Position numbers and translations under genes: made by a program
Notes under the pieces: model-generated
The model's input: only the letters and a program-made list of their open reading frames with translations
Told to the model about the DNA's origin: nothing
The model's database searches: none
Source of the DNA: Bromus sterilis
Taxonomy: Eukaryota; Streptophyta; Magnoliopsida; Poales; Poaceae
Assembly: GCA_950022295.1 (NCBI GenBank)
Contig: OX465597.1
Span: 60,499,016 to 60,563,015 of the forward strand
Length of the DNA: 64,000 nucleotides
Direction: 5' to 3'
Shown here: piece by piece, positions 37,106 to 48,914 of the stretch
Position numbering within the stretch: position 1 is the stretch's first letter
Layout: every line of letters begins with the position of its first letter

Positions 37106-40100
37106 TCCATGCACCGGCCGCCGCCTTGCTTCGCGCCGCGGACGTTCTAGGCCTCCCCGGCGACCACCTCGTGCCGCAGCAGATGCGCGACGTCCACCCC
37201 GTTCCATTCCCCCTAGCCGCGCCCCCAACGGCTCACCGAAGCGAGCGCACGACCTCGCCGGCGTGCCATGTCCGTCGCCGACGTCAATGGCGTGGACGCC
37301 TTGGGCTTAACCCCTCCCCCACTAACATGCGGGCCCGCCCGTTTTGTATTAGCGCTAATGACCCATTAGGCCTAAGACCCCACTGTTAACTTGTCTGTTA
37401 AGTAAATACATCCCTGCTGCCTATTACATGTGGGGCCACCCCTTTAATTAACTACTGGATTATTTAAAATTGTTTAATTAAAACATTAGTTAAGTTAGAG
37501 CCTATAACAACTGGGTCCCACTTGTAAGTATTTAAAGAAAATGAATTTATAAAAATATCTATGTATGACATGTGGGCCCTAGCCCTATTTAAATTGATTA
37601 AATATTTTTATTATCACTGTGAGGCTGATCAGTGGGACCCACTGGGCAGGTTTGACCTGTTCAACCCCTCTGTGGATAATGTTTCTTTTTAATAATAAAA
37701 GAAATTATAAAATGATTTAAATTGAATAAAACTTTGAAATTGAATATCTTTTAAACCGTAAATCAGATGAAAATAATTTATATATCAAAATTGCTAAGAA
37801 AATACAATGAATACGAATACGCTATCCGTATGTCAACCACCCCCCTCTAGCACAACGAACATCGACCTTCCCCCCTCCGGGTCGTCTGTCCGATAATTGC
37901 CCGATACCGTAAAACTCTCCGGATAAATTTATTCCGAACACGAAAGTTGATCAGAATAGTTTAAGTAACCCGGATACCCCACCCATACGTTTGTTGGATG
38001 TCCACGACACCTCTGGCATGGTACCTTCCCCCTCCGGACACCCTGTCCGGTAATCACTCGGTGCTGGCAGTTCATCCACGGATGAATTCCCGCTCCGAGC
38101 ATATTGCTTCGTACTACGTTAGAGCACCGATAACGTTTCATCTGTCATGTCATGCATTGATTGATATGATTGCTTTATATTTACTGTTTCTCCCCCCTTT
38201 TATTCTCCGGTAGACCCCGCTGCTGACGCCGACTACACCGCCGCCGAGTACGACTACTTCGTCGACGATCGTACCGCTACTACCGAGGTTCCAAGCAAGC
38301 AGAGCCATTTTCCTTCCCCAGATATCGCCTATCTTTCCGTACTTTTCTTGCACTAGGCATTGTTACTGCTGCTGCTACGTTACAATCCTCTTCAATTGCA
38401 TAGCCTGTCATTGTCACCCCTTGATTACCTTTCCGTTATCCTATGATGCCTTATAAATATATATTATTTCAGTAGTTAGCCCTGCGCATTGTTAGTTACT
38501 AGGATTAGATAGCGGGCCGTGATCACTTTGGGAGTGATCACAAAAACGATATATTACAACTGCAACAAGTACGGATCAATGCAGACGCCCTAGGGAACCT
38601 ACAATGGCGAGACTCTGCCGAGTCGCTTCGAGTTTGACTTACGCGTGGACGAACTCGTATTTCACTCTCATCGGCTCAGTAGCGTAGCATCACCGGGATG
38701 ATACGAGGTTTACCTCTTTAGTTCATTCCGCTGTTGTCTCAGCAGCACCGGGGTGATACGAGAATATTCCTCTTTAGTTCATTACGCTGATGTCTCTGTT
38801 GAGCCATCTCAAGTGTACCATCGAGGGTGATTCCTCCTGGTTTCACTTGATGGTAGGCACTCGAATCAACTGGTGTCCTTACAGGTAAGGAGTCGGGTGA
38901 CCCAACGGTGCCCGCGCAGGGTATCTTAGCGGAACGACAGGTCAGGTGTATTCCACCGGTGTGCGGTGGGCCTAGTACTGTTCGTGGCCGAGAGGTATCC
39001 TGTTATACGAAAGTCGAGCTCTTCGGAGCAAACGCGAGACAAGGTAAGGAGACGGTTCACCTTGTTGGTAGCCGCACGAGTTGGTGGGACGACAGGACAG
39101 GCGTCTACTGGCTCTGGTAATGGGGGTGGATCTGGCTGCTGTCATTGTCCGCGACTCACCTAAATAAGGACAACGATAACAGTTGTTCCGATAGAAAATT
39201 AATAAAATGCTTAATGGGTTCGGCGGATGACTTGAGTGGCTATATGCCTATACACACTACCTCCATGTGGGATTACGGTGTGGGCCCTTTTCGTTGTAGC
39301 CTCGTTCGAGTGATCTTCAGACGTCAGCTTTACCTCGGGCTGATTGCCGGGCTTGGACCGCCTACTCCGGTAGTGGGAGGTGGGTCTGCTTCACCGTCCA
39401 GTCGCGTACTGTGCAGGAGTACAAAGGATAGGGGTCCAAAGTTCCTTTGTAATTAGGATTTAGACCGGCGGATGGCATCTCTGTTGAGCTCGAAGGATGG
39501 ACTTCGGCGTATCGGATAGCCTCGGTGGGGCATTCCCTAACAAGGTGTATGCCACCCTGGAGATCCGAGCGTGTAGGGTAACAGTAGTGCAGCCCCTGCA
39601 GGGATGATAATCTATTCGGATAGCCGTGTCCACGGTAACATGACGCTTTATGCTGAAGCCAGACTCTACCACTACAAACTACTACTACTAAACTGATTGG
39701 TTCCGGGTTTTCTTCCTCGCCGGGAAGTCGAGGAGGGATTCTCGGAGGCATTGTTATTTGATATCTAATACAACTTACTATTATACAATGCTGCAACAAC
39801 TTCTGCTCCATTGTTACTTTATGCTTTCATTGAATTGTTGGCTATTCTCTCCTCATGCTGCAAGACTCGTCGGAAGATGCTAGTCTTCGATAGGCCTAGC
39901 TTCTTGCCCTTATTCTGATTTCTACCTTGTAGTCCACTATATACAACCTCCCCTTTACATTTGATACAAATGCATAAATGCTTAGTGGCGGACTTAAGAC
40001 TCGCGGGTATGCTAGATACTCACCTCTGCTTTATTTCCCCTTTTTTTGCCTGATTGGCCGCTGCAGTCGACGTTGGAGCCTTGGAGTCCAGGAGCAGAAG

Positions 40101-40442
40101 ATCCCTGGTGCTTGCTTCATCGTCGAGTTCCCCTTCGACCAGGAGTAGTTTGGAGGTTCCCAGGAAGGAGGCCTCGCCTTTTCGATCGTTGTTTTTTTTG
40201 TGCTAGCTTTCTTAAGGCCGATCATGTGTACCTTGTGTCTGTACTCAGATACAATTGCTTCCGCTAACTTTGTGTTGTCGAGCTGCTGTATTCGAGCCCT
40301 CGTGGCCCCTGGCTTGTATTAAACAGCTTGTATTATTTTATTTGTAGAGTTGTGTTGTGATATCTCATCGTGAGTCCCTAATCTCGATTGTGTACCTTGC
40401 GTGTATGATTACTTTACATGGATTGATTTTGGGGGCGTCACA
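37106..40442 (+). repeat. Family A LTR 1, right part
   Basis: Resumes after the B insertion and ends GGGGGCGTCACA at 40442. It holds a two-unit tandem repeat (38686-38796) and the exon-like segments at 38214-38294 and 40067-40148. No other gene is visible. Confidence 0.9.
38686..38796. repeat. Two-unit 55/56-bp tandem repeat in A LTR 1
   Basis: Each unit runs AGCA(T/G)CACCGGGxTGATACGAG...CTCTTTAGTTCATT...GTCTC. The same duplication is in LTR 2 (54356-54466), so it predates the composite. I did not see it in the chromovirus LTR. Confidence 0.75.
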
Positions 40443-40445
40443 AGT

Positions 40446-40457
40446 TGGTATCAGAGC
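40446..40457 (+). promoter_or_regulatory. Primer-binding site, initiator tRNA-Met
   Basis: TGGTATCAGAGC lies three bases after the LTR end GTCACA at 40442. Confidence 0.85.
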
Positions 40458-42029
40458 CGACTGCCTGTTGGACACCCCCTTCCAACTCCTTGGTCGAAGT
40501 TGAGTCTAGTCTTTGAAAAACTAGTTTACTAACAGTGTCGTGTGGCTTATCGGCCCACGACGCAAAATTGGGTGGGATTAGGATCTTTTTCTCCGTACAT
40601 TTACTCTGGGACTCCGCTCTCTCATCTTTTCGGGTTAAATATTTTGCTAACTCTGACATTAGGATCTCGTGGTCGCATCTACCCAGAGAGCCCTTAACCC
40701 AAGATGATCGCTTGCTTCACCTGAAGATTCCGAAGATTACTCTCCGATAAACTCCCAAGAACCTATCTGTTCATCGCCTTTGCAATCCCCTGCCACTGAT
40801 AAGTCCGTATGGATAATTACATCCACCTCCCGGTCTGAAATCATAATTCCCTTGTACTTAAGCATTGAATTATTCCGATGCTTCTATCACCCGATGCCTT
40901 TGCATTCTTTCTCCTTCTGGTTGAGTGCCGATACTCACATCATATTCTTTGCGAACCATCCGACCTTTGGTGGATTATTATCCAATTATTCTTACATGGC
41001 TTCTTCCATGTGTCGATTGGATTCAACGTGTGAAACACCATCCTTGCCCTCGATGATTTGTGTTATCATCGACAACCTCCCTTGACTCTCTGCCAATACA
41101 ACTTGGTCATGTATATCGTGCTCTGCTTTCCCTTGGGAAAGAGATACCCCTGATACTTGTGTATCATCACATTTTCGCTCCCATTGGTCTGTTTAACCTT
41201 TCTTGTAATGTATCTTATCTGAGCAGTGATAATTCCCTGCTTAAGTAACTACTTCGGTGTACTACCCTGTCGGTACAACCTGTTACTATCATGGATGACC
41301 TTTCGGTTAACACCTATGGACGAGAACCTTGCCAATTGGTCCGCCTCGTTTTAACGAGCGGGAAAATGGTTCTCATTGTCCCTCGCCCTTGGTATCGACG
41401 TTGTTGCCAAAATTGTTGACAAGATATTCTTTGACATACCTTGCGCCGTGATCGCATAAAATGTCACCACACCCTGTGGTCCCATAACCCACATTTCCAC
41501 AGGATCGAAACCTGACTCTTTTGTACATCCCCTTTCCTAAGATAATTCTTCGTGCTTGACCTCGTATGCAATTCACGAGTCACCTACCTTCTGATATTCA
41601 GTCCGATACCAGACGCAGTGCTTATGCCTGTTGCTCTGGACCTCCTTTCATCATCTTTCATCGACGTCGAATGCTTGCATATCTGCTTGAAACTTCTCAT
41701 GCTTTCTTTTGTTTCTCTCGTTGTATTCCCCTGAGTATAAACTCGGAATATACTTTGTACCCCCTTCCCTTGGACAACCTTGGTTGGTTAACCTTGTACC
41801 GATACGACCCCCTTGAATTTACCGCCCCAACATATTCGTAAGTACGATGAAGACCCTAGATGAAGAATGACAACTCGTCGAGATGCACCGATGCAGAGAA
41901 ATGAAGACATCAATGAGAAGGATAAACTTCTTCGAGAAGGACAACAAGCACGAGAGAAATCACTAGGATACGAAACCAAAACTCTACCCCTTACACTACC
42001 TTTAATTCTCGGGACCAGAATTCTTTGTA

Positions 42030-42039
42030 GTGGGGGAGA
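42030..42039 (+). promoter_or_regulatory. Polypurine tract of family A
   Basis: GTGGGGGAGA lies two bases before TGTAACACC at 42042. It is identical to the chromovirus tract at 2313-2322. Confidence 0.8.
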
Positions 42040-42041
42040 TA

Positions 42042-42853
42042 TGTAACACCCTCACCGTCAGTGAACAATAATCACTGTTGCTAAAACCGGCCTTGATCAA
42101 AATTTTTCTTTTGTTCATCTTCAGATCTTGGTGGGGGTATTGAAACCAATGTACCCATCATGCCCTGACCAAACTCTGTTGTTGATCATGTTCAATATCA
42201 TGATGGTTTATAATAATAACCATGCGCCAAGTGTGCCTTGATCATCATCATGCAAATCAAGTCAAACCCTAAACCCTTTTGAATTAATATTTAAAAAACT
42301 CGTGGCAAATAAAAGTTCAACCAAAAATTGTGCAACAACTTTTGTTAAATCCCAAATATTCAGTGGATCACTTCCATATGAGCATCGGAATTTATTGAGC
42401 TCTAAAATAAATCAAACAAATATAAACATTAGCCAAAAACCCCTTTTCATCAACTGAATAATTAAAACAAATGTTATATGATTTTATTTGTGGCCAAATA
42501 TTTTTGTGGCATTGATACATGGTATAACACTAATTATGGGGGCCTATAACATAATTTGCAAAATTATAAAACAACTAAAAGAAATGCAAAAGAGAAAAGA
42601 AATTGCAAAAAGAATAAAACAAAAAGGAGCCCACCCCCCTATTCCCCTTGGGCCAGCCCAACTAAACCTCCCCCCAAGTCAGCCCACCCCGGCCTTTCCC
42701 CAACCTCCCGCTACAATGGGGTTGGCCATGGCGTGGCGTGCATCGGCGCCAGCCACGGCGATGGCCGACGCCGTGGAGGCCATCGGGAGGCTCCCCGGCG
42801 ATGTTAAAGACCCCGAGTCCCCCCCCCCCCCGCTCTCGTGAACCCTAGGCCAC
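42042..42853 (+). repeat. Family A LTR 2, left part
   Basis: It opens TGTAACACCCTCACCG and follows LTR 1 closely until AACCCTAGGCCAC, where a gypsy element opening TGATACGTCC is inserted. Compared with LTR 1, several hundred bases around the insertion point are missing, because LTR 2 resumes at 52864 with sequence matching 37196 onward. Confidence 0.88.
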
Positions 42854-44434
42854 TGATACGTCCCAAACATATCTATAATTTCTGCTTGCTCCATGCATGT
42901 TTTGTGTGACATTGCCATGATCTGCTTGAACTTTCTTTTGTATTTCAGGTTTTCCGGCCATTAAAAGTGCTCCAAAAAATCCAGGAAAATCAGATAAAAA
43001 ATAAGCGCCATGGAAGCTTCCGGAAACACCAAAGAAGCAAAGGGGGGTCACCACAGGGACTACAGAAGGGTCCCTGGCGCGGCCCCACCCTAGGCCGCGC
43101 CAGGGGGCCTCCTAGCTGCCCTGTGGGTCCCCTTGACACCCCCCTTCGCCTATATTTACCCCTCGGGGTGGAAACCCCTAGGATGGACTCCTTTTTCGCG
43201 ATCTCGCCTCTGTTCCGCCACCGCCGCTGTTTCAAGATCGGGGCTGCCTAGAGAAGCTGCTCCGGCACCCTGCCGGAAGAAGCTACCCCCTCCGGGAGAC
43301 CATCCATAGCCATGGACGCCTCCCGTATGTACCGTGAGTAGTTTCCCTTGGACCATGGGTCCGTGACCAGTAGCTATGTGATCTATCTCTCCCTCTTTTG
43401 TGCTTCCACTTTCGAGTCCTCGTGAGCTGCCTCACATGATCGAGGCACCTATGTAATTTCTGCTGTTGCTATGCTGAGTTTGTTGGGATCTGATGGATTA
43501 TGAGACTATGTTCAGATTGTGATGAGTAATATATTTGGTTCTTCTCTTTATATTTTGTTCTTGAGTAAATTCTTTCATGTTCTCCGTTGCGGTATTTGCT
43601 TTGGCCAAGTATTTTATTTGCAACTCCAAGAGAGAGCGTTATGCTCGATTGAGGGTTTAGCCCCCTGATGTCTAGCTTTAGTGACAGAAACATGAGACTA
43701 GGGGATGTGTTGTTGCCAGCAGGGATAAAACAACGGTGCTTGTACTTGCGGGTGCAAGGATTGTTTACTTTACGCAAAGTTCTTTTAATGCAGTTGTCTG
43801 TTGCTTTGAGTTTACTCTTTGGGTGGGATTCGCAACTTAATACCAGCGAGATGTTCTGGATAGATATCTCAAGGTGGATGATTCGTAGTAGATGCAGATG
43901 GATTTCGGTCTACTTACCTTGGCGTACTGCCCATTTCTTTTGAGCCCTTCCTTTCTTTGCAGCATAGTTAGCATTGTGGTGCCTTCATAATCCTGTCAAT
44001 TGCCCAACTGTGATTTGTTTACCTTGCTAGCACTTTTATTGTCTTTTGGGCGAGAGACATCACTAGTGAAAATCACGGGACCCGGTCCATCTTCATATCA
44101 TTGTTTACGCCCTCAATTTACTTCGAGTCTTTACTTTCAATTGCCACTATCATTATCTCTTGCGTTGATCCTTTGTAAACGGCAAGGCCGGAGGAATTGA
44201 CAACTCCTCTGTACTCGTTGGGAGCAAAGTTATTTGTATCTGTGTGCAGGCCCAGGTGAAGTAGCAACCTCGGCGCCATTGTTCACTTTACCACCTTCTT
44301 GTATCCTTTGGAGTCCTACGGGGGACAAACCTTGGTATCTTTGCCAAGGTAAAACTTGCCGCTGCACTATATCCAACCCTGCACTTGGGGTAATCAACGA
44401 GGGCTTGAAGAGTATTAACACTCTCTTGCCATCA
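42854..44434 (+). repeat. 5' LTR of the gag-protease gypsy element
   Basis: It opens TGATACGTCCCAAACATATC and ends GCCATCA. It lacks about 70 bases near 42932 that are present in the 3' LTR (about 49892-49966); otherwise the two are very similar by eye. No gene. Confidence 0.88.
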
Positions 44435-44444
44435 GCAAGTTTTC

Positions 44445-44462
44445 TGGCGCCGTTGCCGGGGA
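44445..44462 (+). promoter_or_regulatory. Primer-binding site, tRNA-Asp
   Basis: TGGCGCCGTTGCCGGGGA, ten bases after the LTR end, is complementary to the 3' end of plant tRNA-Asp. Families A and B use initiator tRNA-Met instead. Confidence 0.88.
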
Positions 44463-45565
44463 CTCCAGCCTACAAGATAGGGGAGTTGTACACTATCTTT
44501 TATCTTTGATTTTTAGTCTTGCTAGTTTACCTTTCAGTTTTTACTTTTGTGTCCCTTATAAAAAATACCAAAAATACCTGCTGCTACTATGGGTTCCAAT
44601 GAAAACACTAAGTTGTGTGACTTCACTAGTCACAACAACAGTGACTTTATCTGCACTCCTATTGCTCCACCTGCCACTTCAGCACCTTCTTATGAGATTA
44701 AACCTGCTCTGCTTAATCTTGTCATGAAAGATCAATTCTCAGGAGCAGGAGAAGATGCTGCCTTGCACCTAAACAACTTTATCGATCTCTGCGACATGCA
44801 TAATTACAAGGAAGTGGATGGAGATATCGTCAAACTGAAGCTTTTTCCTTTCTCTTTGAGGGGAAGAGCCAAGAAGTGGCCACAATCTTTGCCCAAGAAC
44901 AGTATCGATTCCTGGAGTAAATGCAAAGATGCTTTTATAGGGAAGTACTATCCCCCTGCTAAAATTATTTAATTGCGGAGTAACATTATGAATTTCAGGA
45001 AATTGGATAATGAACCCGTTGCCCAGGCTTGGGAACGTATGAAGACGCTTGTCAAGAACTGCCCCACACATGGACTGACTACCTGGATGGTTATCTAGAC
45101 TTTTTATGCAGGCTTGAACTTCACCTCGCGGAACCTGTTAGATTCGGCCGCGGGAGGAACTTTTATGTCAACCACGCTTGGTGCTGCCACAAAGCTACTT
45201 GATGAGATGATGCTGAATTACTCGCAATGGCACACCGAGAGATCTCCAACTGGTAAGAAGGTAAATTCTGTCGAGGAGATCTCCTCTCTAAATGAAAAGG
45301 TTGACCTTATCATGTCTCTACTTACCAAGCAACCTTCTATTGATCCTCAATATGTTCCTTTAAATTCTTTGGTTGCTCAGGATCAAGTAGATGTGAACTT
45401 TATCTCTAGAAACAACTTCAACAATAATGCTTATAGGAGTAACTTTGGTAGCAAAAATCCTAGGCCTTTCCCATCCAACAACTATGGGAACAACACTTAT
45501 CCTACCACCAGAAACTCCACTTCAGAACTAGAGAGTATGCTTAGAGACTTTAACCGCAAGGGTCG

Positions 45566-45844
45566 GCTCTGATACCATTTGTAACGCCCCGGCCACACCC
45601 ACCGGTTCCCTGCGTACGCCTGGCGGGATCTAGACTGTCCCCACAGACCAACACTAGTCTTTCGTACGAACTTTGTCCTCACTCATGCGCACCCGGGAAC
45701 AACTTCCCGGTCGGTCACCCATCCTCAAATCGCTCCAAGCCAAGCATGCTTAACTTTGGAGTTCTTTGGATATGGGCTCCCGGAAAGAAGGTGCACCTTG
45801 TTGATATGAGTAGTCTATCATTCCTATTAAGCCAGGATGTCACA
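45566..45844 (-). mobile_element. Cassandra-type TRIM: LTR plus primer site, minus strand
   Basis: On the minus strand the LTR starts TGTGACATCCTGGC at 45844 and ends GGCCGGGGCGTTACA at 45580. TGGTATCAGAGCC (45577-45565) follows as an initiator tRNA-Met primer site, and then host gag resumes. The 265-bp LTR contains a 5S rRNA-like domain, the hallmark of Cassandra TRIMs. The second LTR is absent, so it is a truncated copy. It splits the gag of the gypsy element. Confidence 0.85.
45685..45800 (-). promoter_or_regulatory. 5S rRNA-like domain in the Cassandra LTR
   Basis: Minus-strand segments match plant 5S rRNA: GAACTCCAAAGTTAAGCATG (box A region) and GGATGGGTGACCGACCGGGA (box C region), in the right order and spacing. 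In Cassandra this domain carries the RNA polymerase III internal promoter. Some bases differ from 5S, so it is not a 5S gene. Confidence 0.82.
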
Positions 45845-46255
45845 AATGTGGAAGAAAAACTAGCTAAATTAGATAATCTTTGTTTGAAGGTAGACAACTT
45901 AGCCCTTGATGTAGAGATGCTGAAGATTAGAACCTCTCCACTTGAGGAGAGTAAGGTCACTCCTATTAATGCTATCCAGTTACAAATCAATGAAAATATT
46001 AGGATGATGGCTAAACTCAAAGAGAGATGGGCTAGAGAAAAGGAGGAAGAAGATAGAATTAAGAGCCTTCCTACCTACCACACAGTAGCCACTATCCAAG
46101 TAGTTGAGGATGTCCAAACTGTTAGCACCCATCACACCCCTAGTCCCATTGGACCTATCAATGGTGATGCTACCACCTCAACTGTAGATGAAGAAACCTC
46201 TATGAACATAGAGGCTTTCAACCAAGTGAGCCTAAATGATATCACTACCTCCTAG

Positions 46256-46891
46256 ATAGATAGTAGTGACTTAGATTTTGACAACTGCACTTTACCAGAA
46301 GTTATTGGTTTCCTACACAAGATGTCTAGAGACCCCCACACTAGCACACTCAATCTTGCCTTCACAGAGCATATTACCAATGCTCTAATCAAAGTTAGGG
46401 AGGAGAAGCTTAGACTAGAAGCCTCCATACCTAGGAAGCTAGAAGATGGTTGGGATCCTATGATACAAATTAAATTGAATAACTTCTCTTGTTATGCTCT
46501 TTGTGATGTTGGAGCAAGTACCTATGTTATGCCCAAAAGAATGTATGATATGCTTGAATTGAAACCTTTTGATCCTTGTTCTTTTGGTGTTCGTCTTGTT
46601 GATTCTTCTGTAAAGAATCCTTCGGGGAAGATAGACGATGTTCTTATCATTGTCAATGACAATTATGTTCCCGTTGATTTTACTATTATGGACATTGAAT
46701 GTGAACCTTCTTGTCCAATTATTTTGGGATGTCCTTTTCTTCGCACAGTTGGTGCTATCATTGACATGAAAGAGGGAACTATCAAATTCCAATTCCCTCT
46801 CAAGAAAGGGATGGAACATTACCCTAGGAAAAAGATTAAGTTACCTTTTGAGTCCGTCACACGGGCTAGTTATTCTCTTGAAAAGACTTGA
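46256..46891 (+). pseudogene. Retroelement aspartic protease
   Basis: This region, in the same frame as gag after the TAG at 46253, encodes a retropepsin-like domain. The active-site loop reads CDVGASTYVMPKRMYD (DVGA in place of D-T/S-G-A) and the flap and end region reads IILGCPFLRTVGAIIDMKEG. The open part begins with ATG 46322 and ends at TGA 46889-46891. No RT follows, so the element stops its coding here. Confidence 0.82.
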
Positions 46892-47536
46892 TCTTCTGCT
46901 TTAAGCCTAGCTAATGGCTCTAAAGAAGCGCTTTCGGGAGGCAGCCCGCAACGAATTTAGGTTTTTCTTTTTTGCTTTTGTTCTGTTCTTAGTGGTCTTG
47001 ATGATTGTTACTACTGTAGCAACATCATTGTATCTTTAATTTTCAATCTTTGTGCCAAATTTAGCCTCATACGGCAGGGGAAGTAAAAGTTGTGACATGC
47101 TGTCCAGAAAACAGATTCTGTCCTCGTGACTAGAAAAATCAGAGAAAAATACCAGTTCATCTTTTTGAGCTGATTTTTTTACACATCGTGCTCTATACAA
47201 TTACGAAACTTCCGTATGTTCTGAGTTTTTTTGATTTGAGTTGCAGAAGTATCCCTAAAAAATTCGTTTCTACCTGCTGTTCTGTTTTTCACAGATTCTG
47301 CCACGTTTTGTCTCTCTTTACTTTTGCAAACCTTAAGCTTGCTTTTTATTTGCAAAAACTTTTTCGAAATCTTGGGAAACAGTAGCTTTTCAAGATTATC
47401 TTTATTTTTAGTAGAGGAAAATTATTTTATTAGGGTACTAACCTCTCTAATCAGCCTACAATGAGTTATGTATGAAGGGAGTTTTCAAGTGCGTGATGGA
47501 GGATGATGCAAGAAGATTCAGGAGTGTAAAACGCTC

Positions 47537-47621
47537 AAGCTTGGGGATGCCCATGGGCACCCCCAATAAATATTCAAGAAGACTCAAGCGTCTAAGCTTG
47601 GGGATGCCCCCGTGCATCCCC
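47537..47621. repeat. Two AAGCTTGGGGATGC hairpins
   Basis: AAGCTTGGGGATGCCC followed by a GGGC-containing return occurs at 47537-47565. AAGCTTGGGGATGCCCCC followed by GCATCCCC occurs at 47595-47621. Each can fold as GGGGATGC/GCATCCCC or a close variant. Confidence 0.7.
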
Positions 47622-48351
47622 TTCTTCATCAACAATTATCAGTTCGCCTCTCGTTGCACTATATTTTTATCACTTCATGTGTTATGTGCTATTCTTGGAG
47701 CGTCTCGCTCTTAGTTTTTGTTTTTTGTTTTCTTTAGTTTTGTTTTATTTGCTGTAGTAACAAGTTAGATCCCAGCTTACTTACTCTTTTTGTGTGGGAG
47801 AGATACACGCTCCGCTTGAACTAGAACTCCTCATAGGATTTGCATGCTTATTCTTTTAGCTGTGAGCTGTTCTTTTTCTTTTCTTAGCTTCTGTTCTGTT
47901 TAGTTGTAGTGCTTTAGTTTTTATAGAGCTTTTCTTTTGTCTTAGGTTGAACTTTCTATAGGTTGCATGTTTTATCTTGTTAGAGAGTTTGCCAGTTGCA
48001 CTGAGTTCTGTGTCTTGACTGAAAGTAGGTAGTCAAAGTTGCTGTTCTTTTTGTAGTAGTAACTTGCAATAGTTTTGAGGTATTGACTTGAGTAATGTTT
48101 GAACTTTTGGTGTCAAGAGCTCTTGCCTATTAGTGATAGATGTCGTATTTTGGGCAATCCGTGTTTATTTTCAAAACCTACAAAACTAGTTGAGAACTCT
48201 AGCTACTAGACGGATCACTAACCTCTGGAGGGTTCGAATATTAGAGTACACTCACGTACCATGAGTCGAGGATGCGCAAGGATAACCAAACCCCCATACA
48301 CTCCTCCTCGGGGTACCTGTCTCTTTGTGAACCTCCTGATTAGATTGAGAG

Positions 48352-48627
48352 TTACCGATAATAATTGCATGAGTTCTTCGGACTAATGTGAGTATTCGAA
48401 AGTTGACACTTCCACCCACCTATACTTTTTCTAGCCTCTCCTGTGCCGTGCATTGCTTTCTTCTCACTCCGAGAGTTGGCATCCACCTTCGCCGGTACAT
48501 CCAAACCCTTGGCATGATACGCTCTGTCATCATAAACCTCCTTATATCTTTCCTCAAAATAGCCACCATACCTACCGACAAGGCATTTCCATAGCCTTTC
48601 CGAGATACATTGCCATGAAACATCCAC
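48352..48627 (-). other. Antisense ORF in the gypsy 3' spacer (91 aa)
   Basis: A 91-residue frame antisense to gag begins MDVSWQCISERLWKCL and contains EERYKEVYDDRAYHAKGLDV. The counterpart at 14989-15246 keeps the central motif. No domain is recognised. It could be a real antisense product or a frame open by chance. Confidence 0.35.
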
Positions 48628-48868
48628 CTTCTCATGACTTGATCTTCATGTCATACATGCTACTTGCTTGATCGATGAGCCGCATGCTAGTTGGGCCTTG
48701 CCCTAATCATTTCTACATGACGCGCTAGTATCATTGCATATCCTGCTATCCTGGCAGAGGCATACATTTGCATCATGATAGTTACATTTTCTTTATGTGA
48801 GTACCTTTGTAAAGTGTGAAAGATCTCCTATATTCTTGTAAAATATAGTGTATTGCCCCTAAAGTGAG

Positions 48869-48914
48869 GAAAAGATCCCAAAGAGGACAAAATCAAAAGA
48901 TCCCAAAGAGGACA
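48869..48914. repeat. Two AAGATCCCAAAGAGGACAA repeats
   Basis: The unit occurs twice about 27 bp apart; it is the complement of the array at 14729-14798. Confidence 0.7.

Larger units (their letters stand above)
40443..42041 (+). other. Family A internal segment 1 (1.6 kb, no gag/pol)
   Basis: It starts with a primer site (40446-40457, TGGTATCAGAGC) and ends in a polypurine tract (GTGGGGGAGA, 42030-42039), preceded by TTCTCGGGACCAGAATTC, the same 3' signature as the chromovirus at 2290. ORFs up to about 100 aa are open in places but show no RT, gag or integrase motif. I cannot assign the sequence. Confidence 0.8.
44589..46255 (+). pseudogene. gag: gag of the gypsy element, with stops and a TRIM insertion
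   Basis: gag encodes the capsid of the element's particle. The frame from ATG 44589 (MGSNENTKLCDF) has retrotransposon-gag features (LKLFPFSLRGRAKKWPQSLP, WSKCKDAFIGKYYP). It is broken by TAA at 44970 and TAG at 45096, but stays in one frame to about 45565. A Cassandra LTR (45566-45844) interrupts it. Coding resumes at 45845 as a coiled-coil-like stretch (VEEKLAKLDNLCLKVDNLAL) to TAG at 46253. It is non-functional as it stands. Confidence 0.85.

Noticed and set aside
40446..40457. tRNA-like sequences at primer sites
   Set aside because: Only 12-18 bases complementary to tRNA 3' ends; no tRNA gene fold or promoter boxes.
40535..41085. ORFs of 71 and 101 aa repeated at 56209-56759
   Set aside because: They recur because internal 1 and 2 are duplicates; no coding motif, and indels break neighbouring frames.
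43990..44300. Possible host gene exon near the 5' LTR end
   Set aside because: The same sequence is present in the other LTR copies of the family.
45685..45800. A genuine 5S rRNA gene
   Set aside because: Only part matches 5S and it is embedded in an LTR with retroelement termini and primer site; it is the Cassandra domain.
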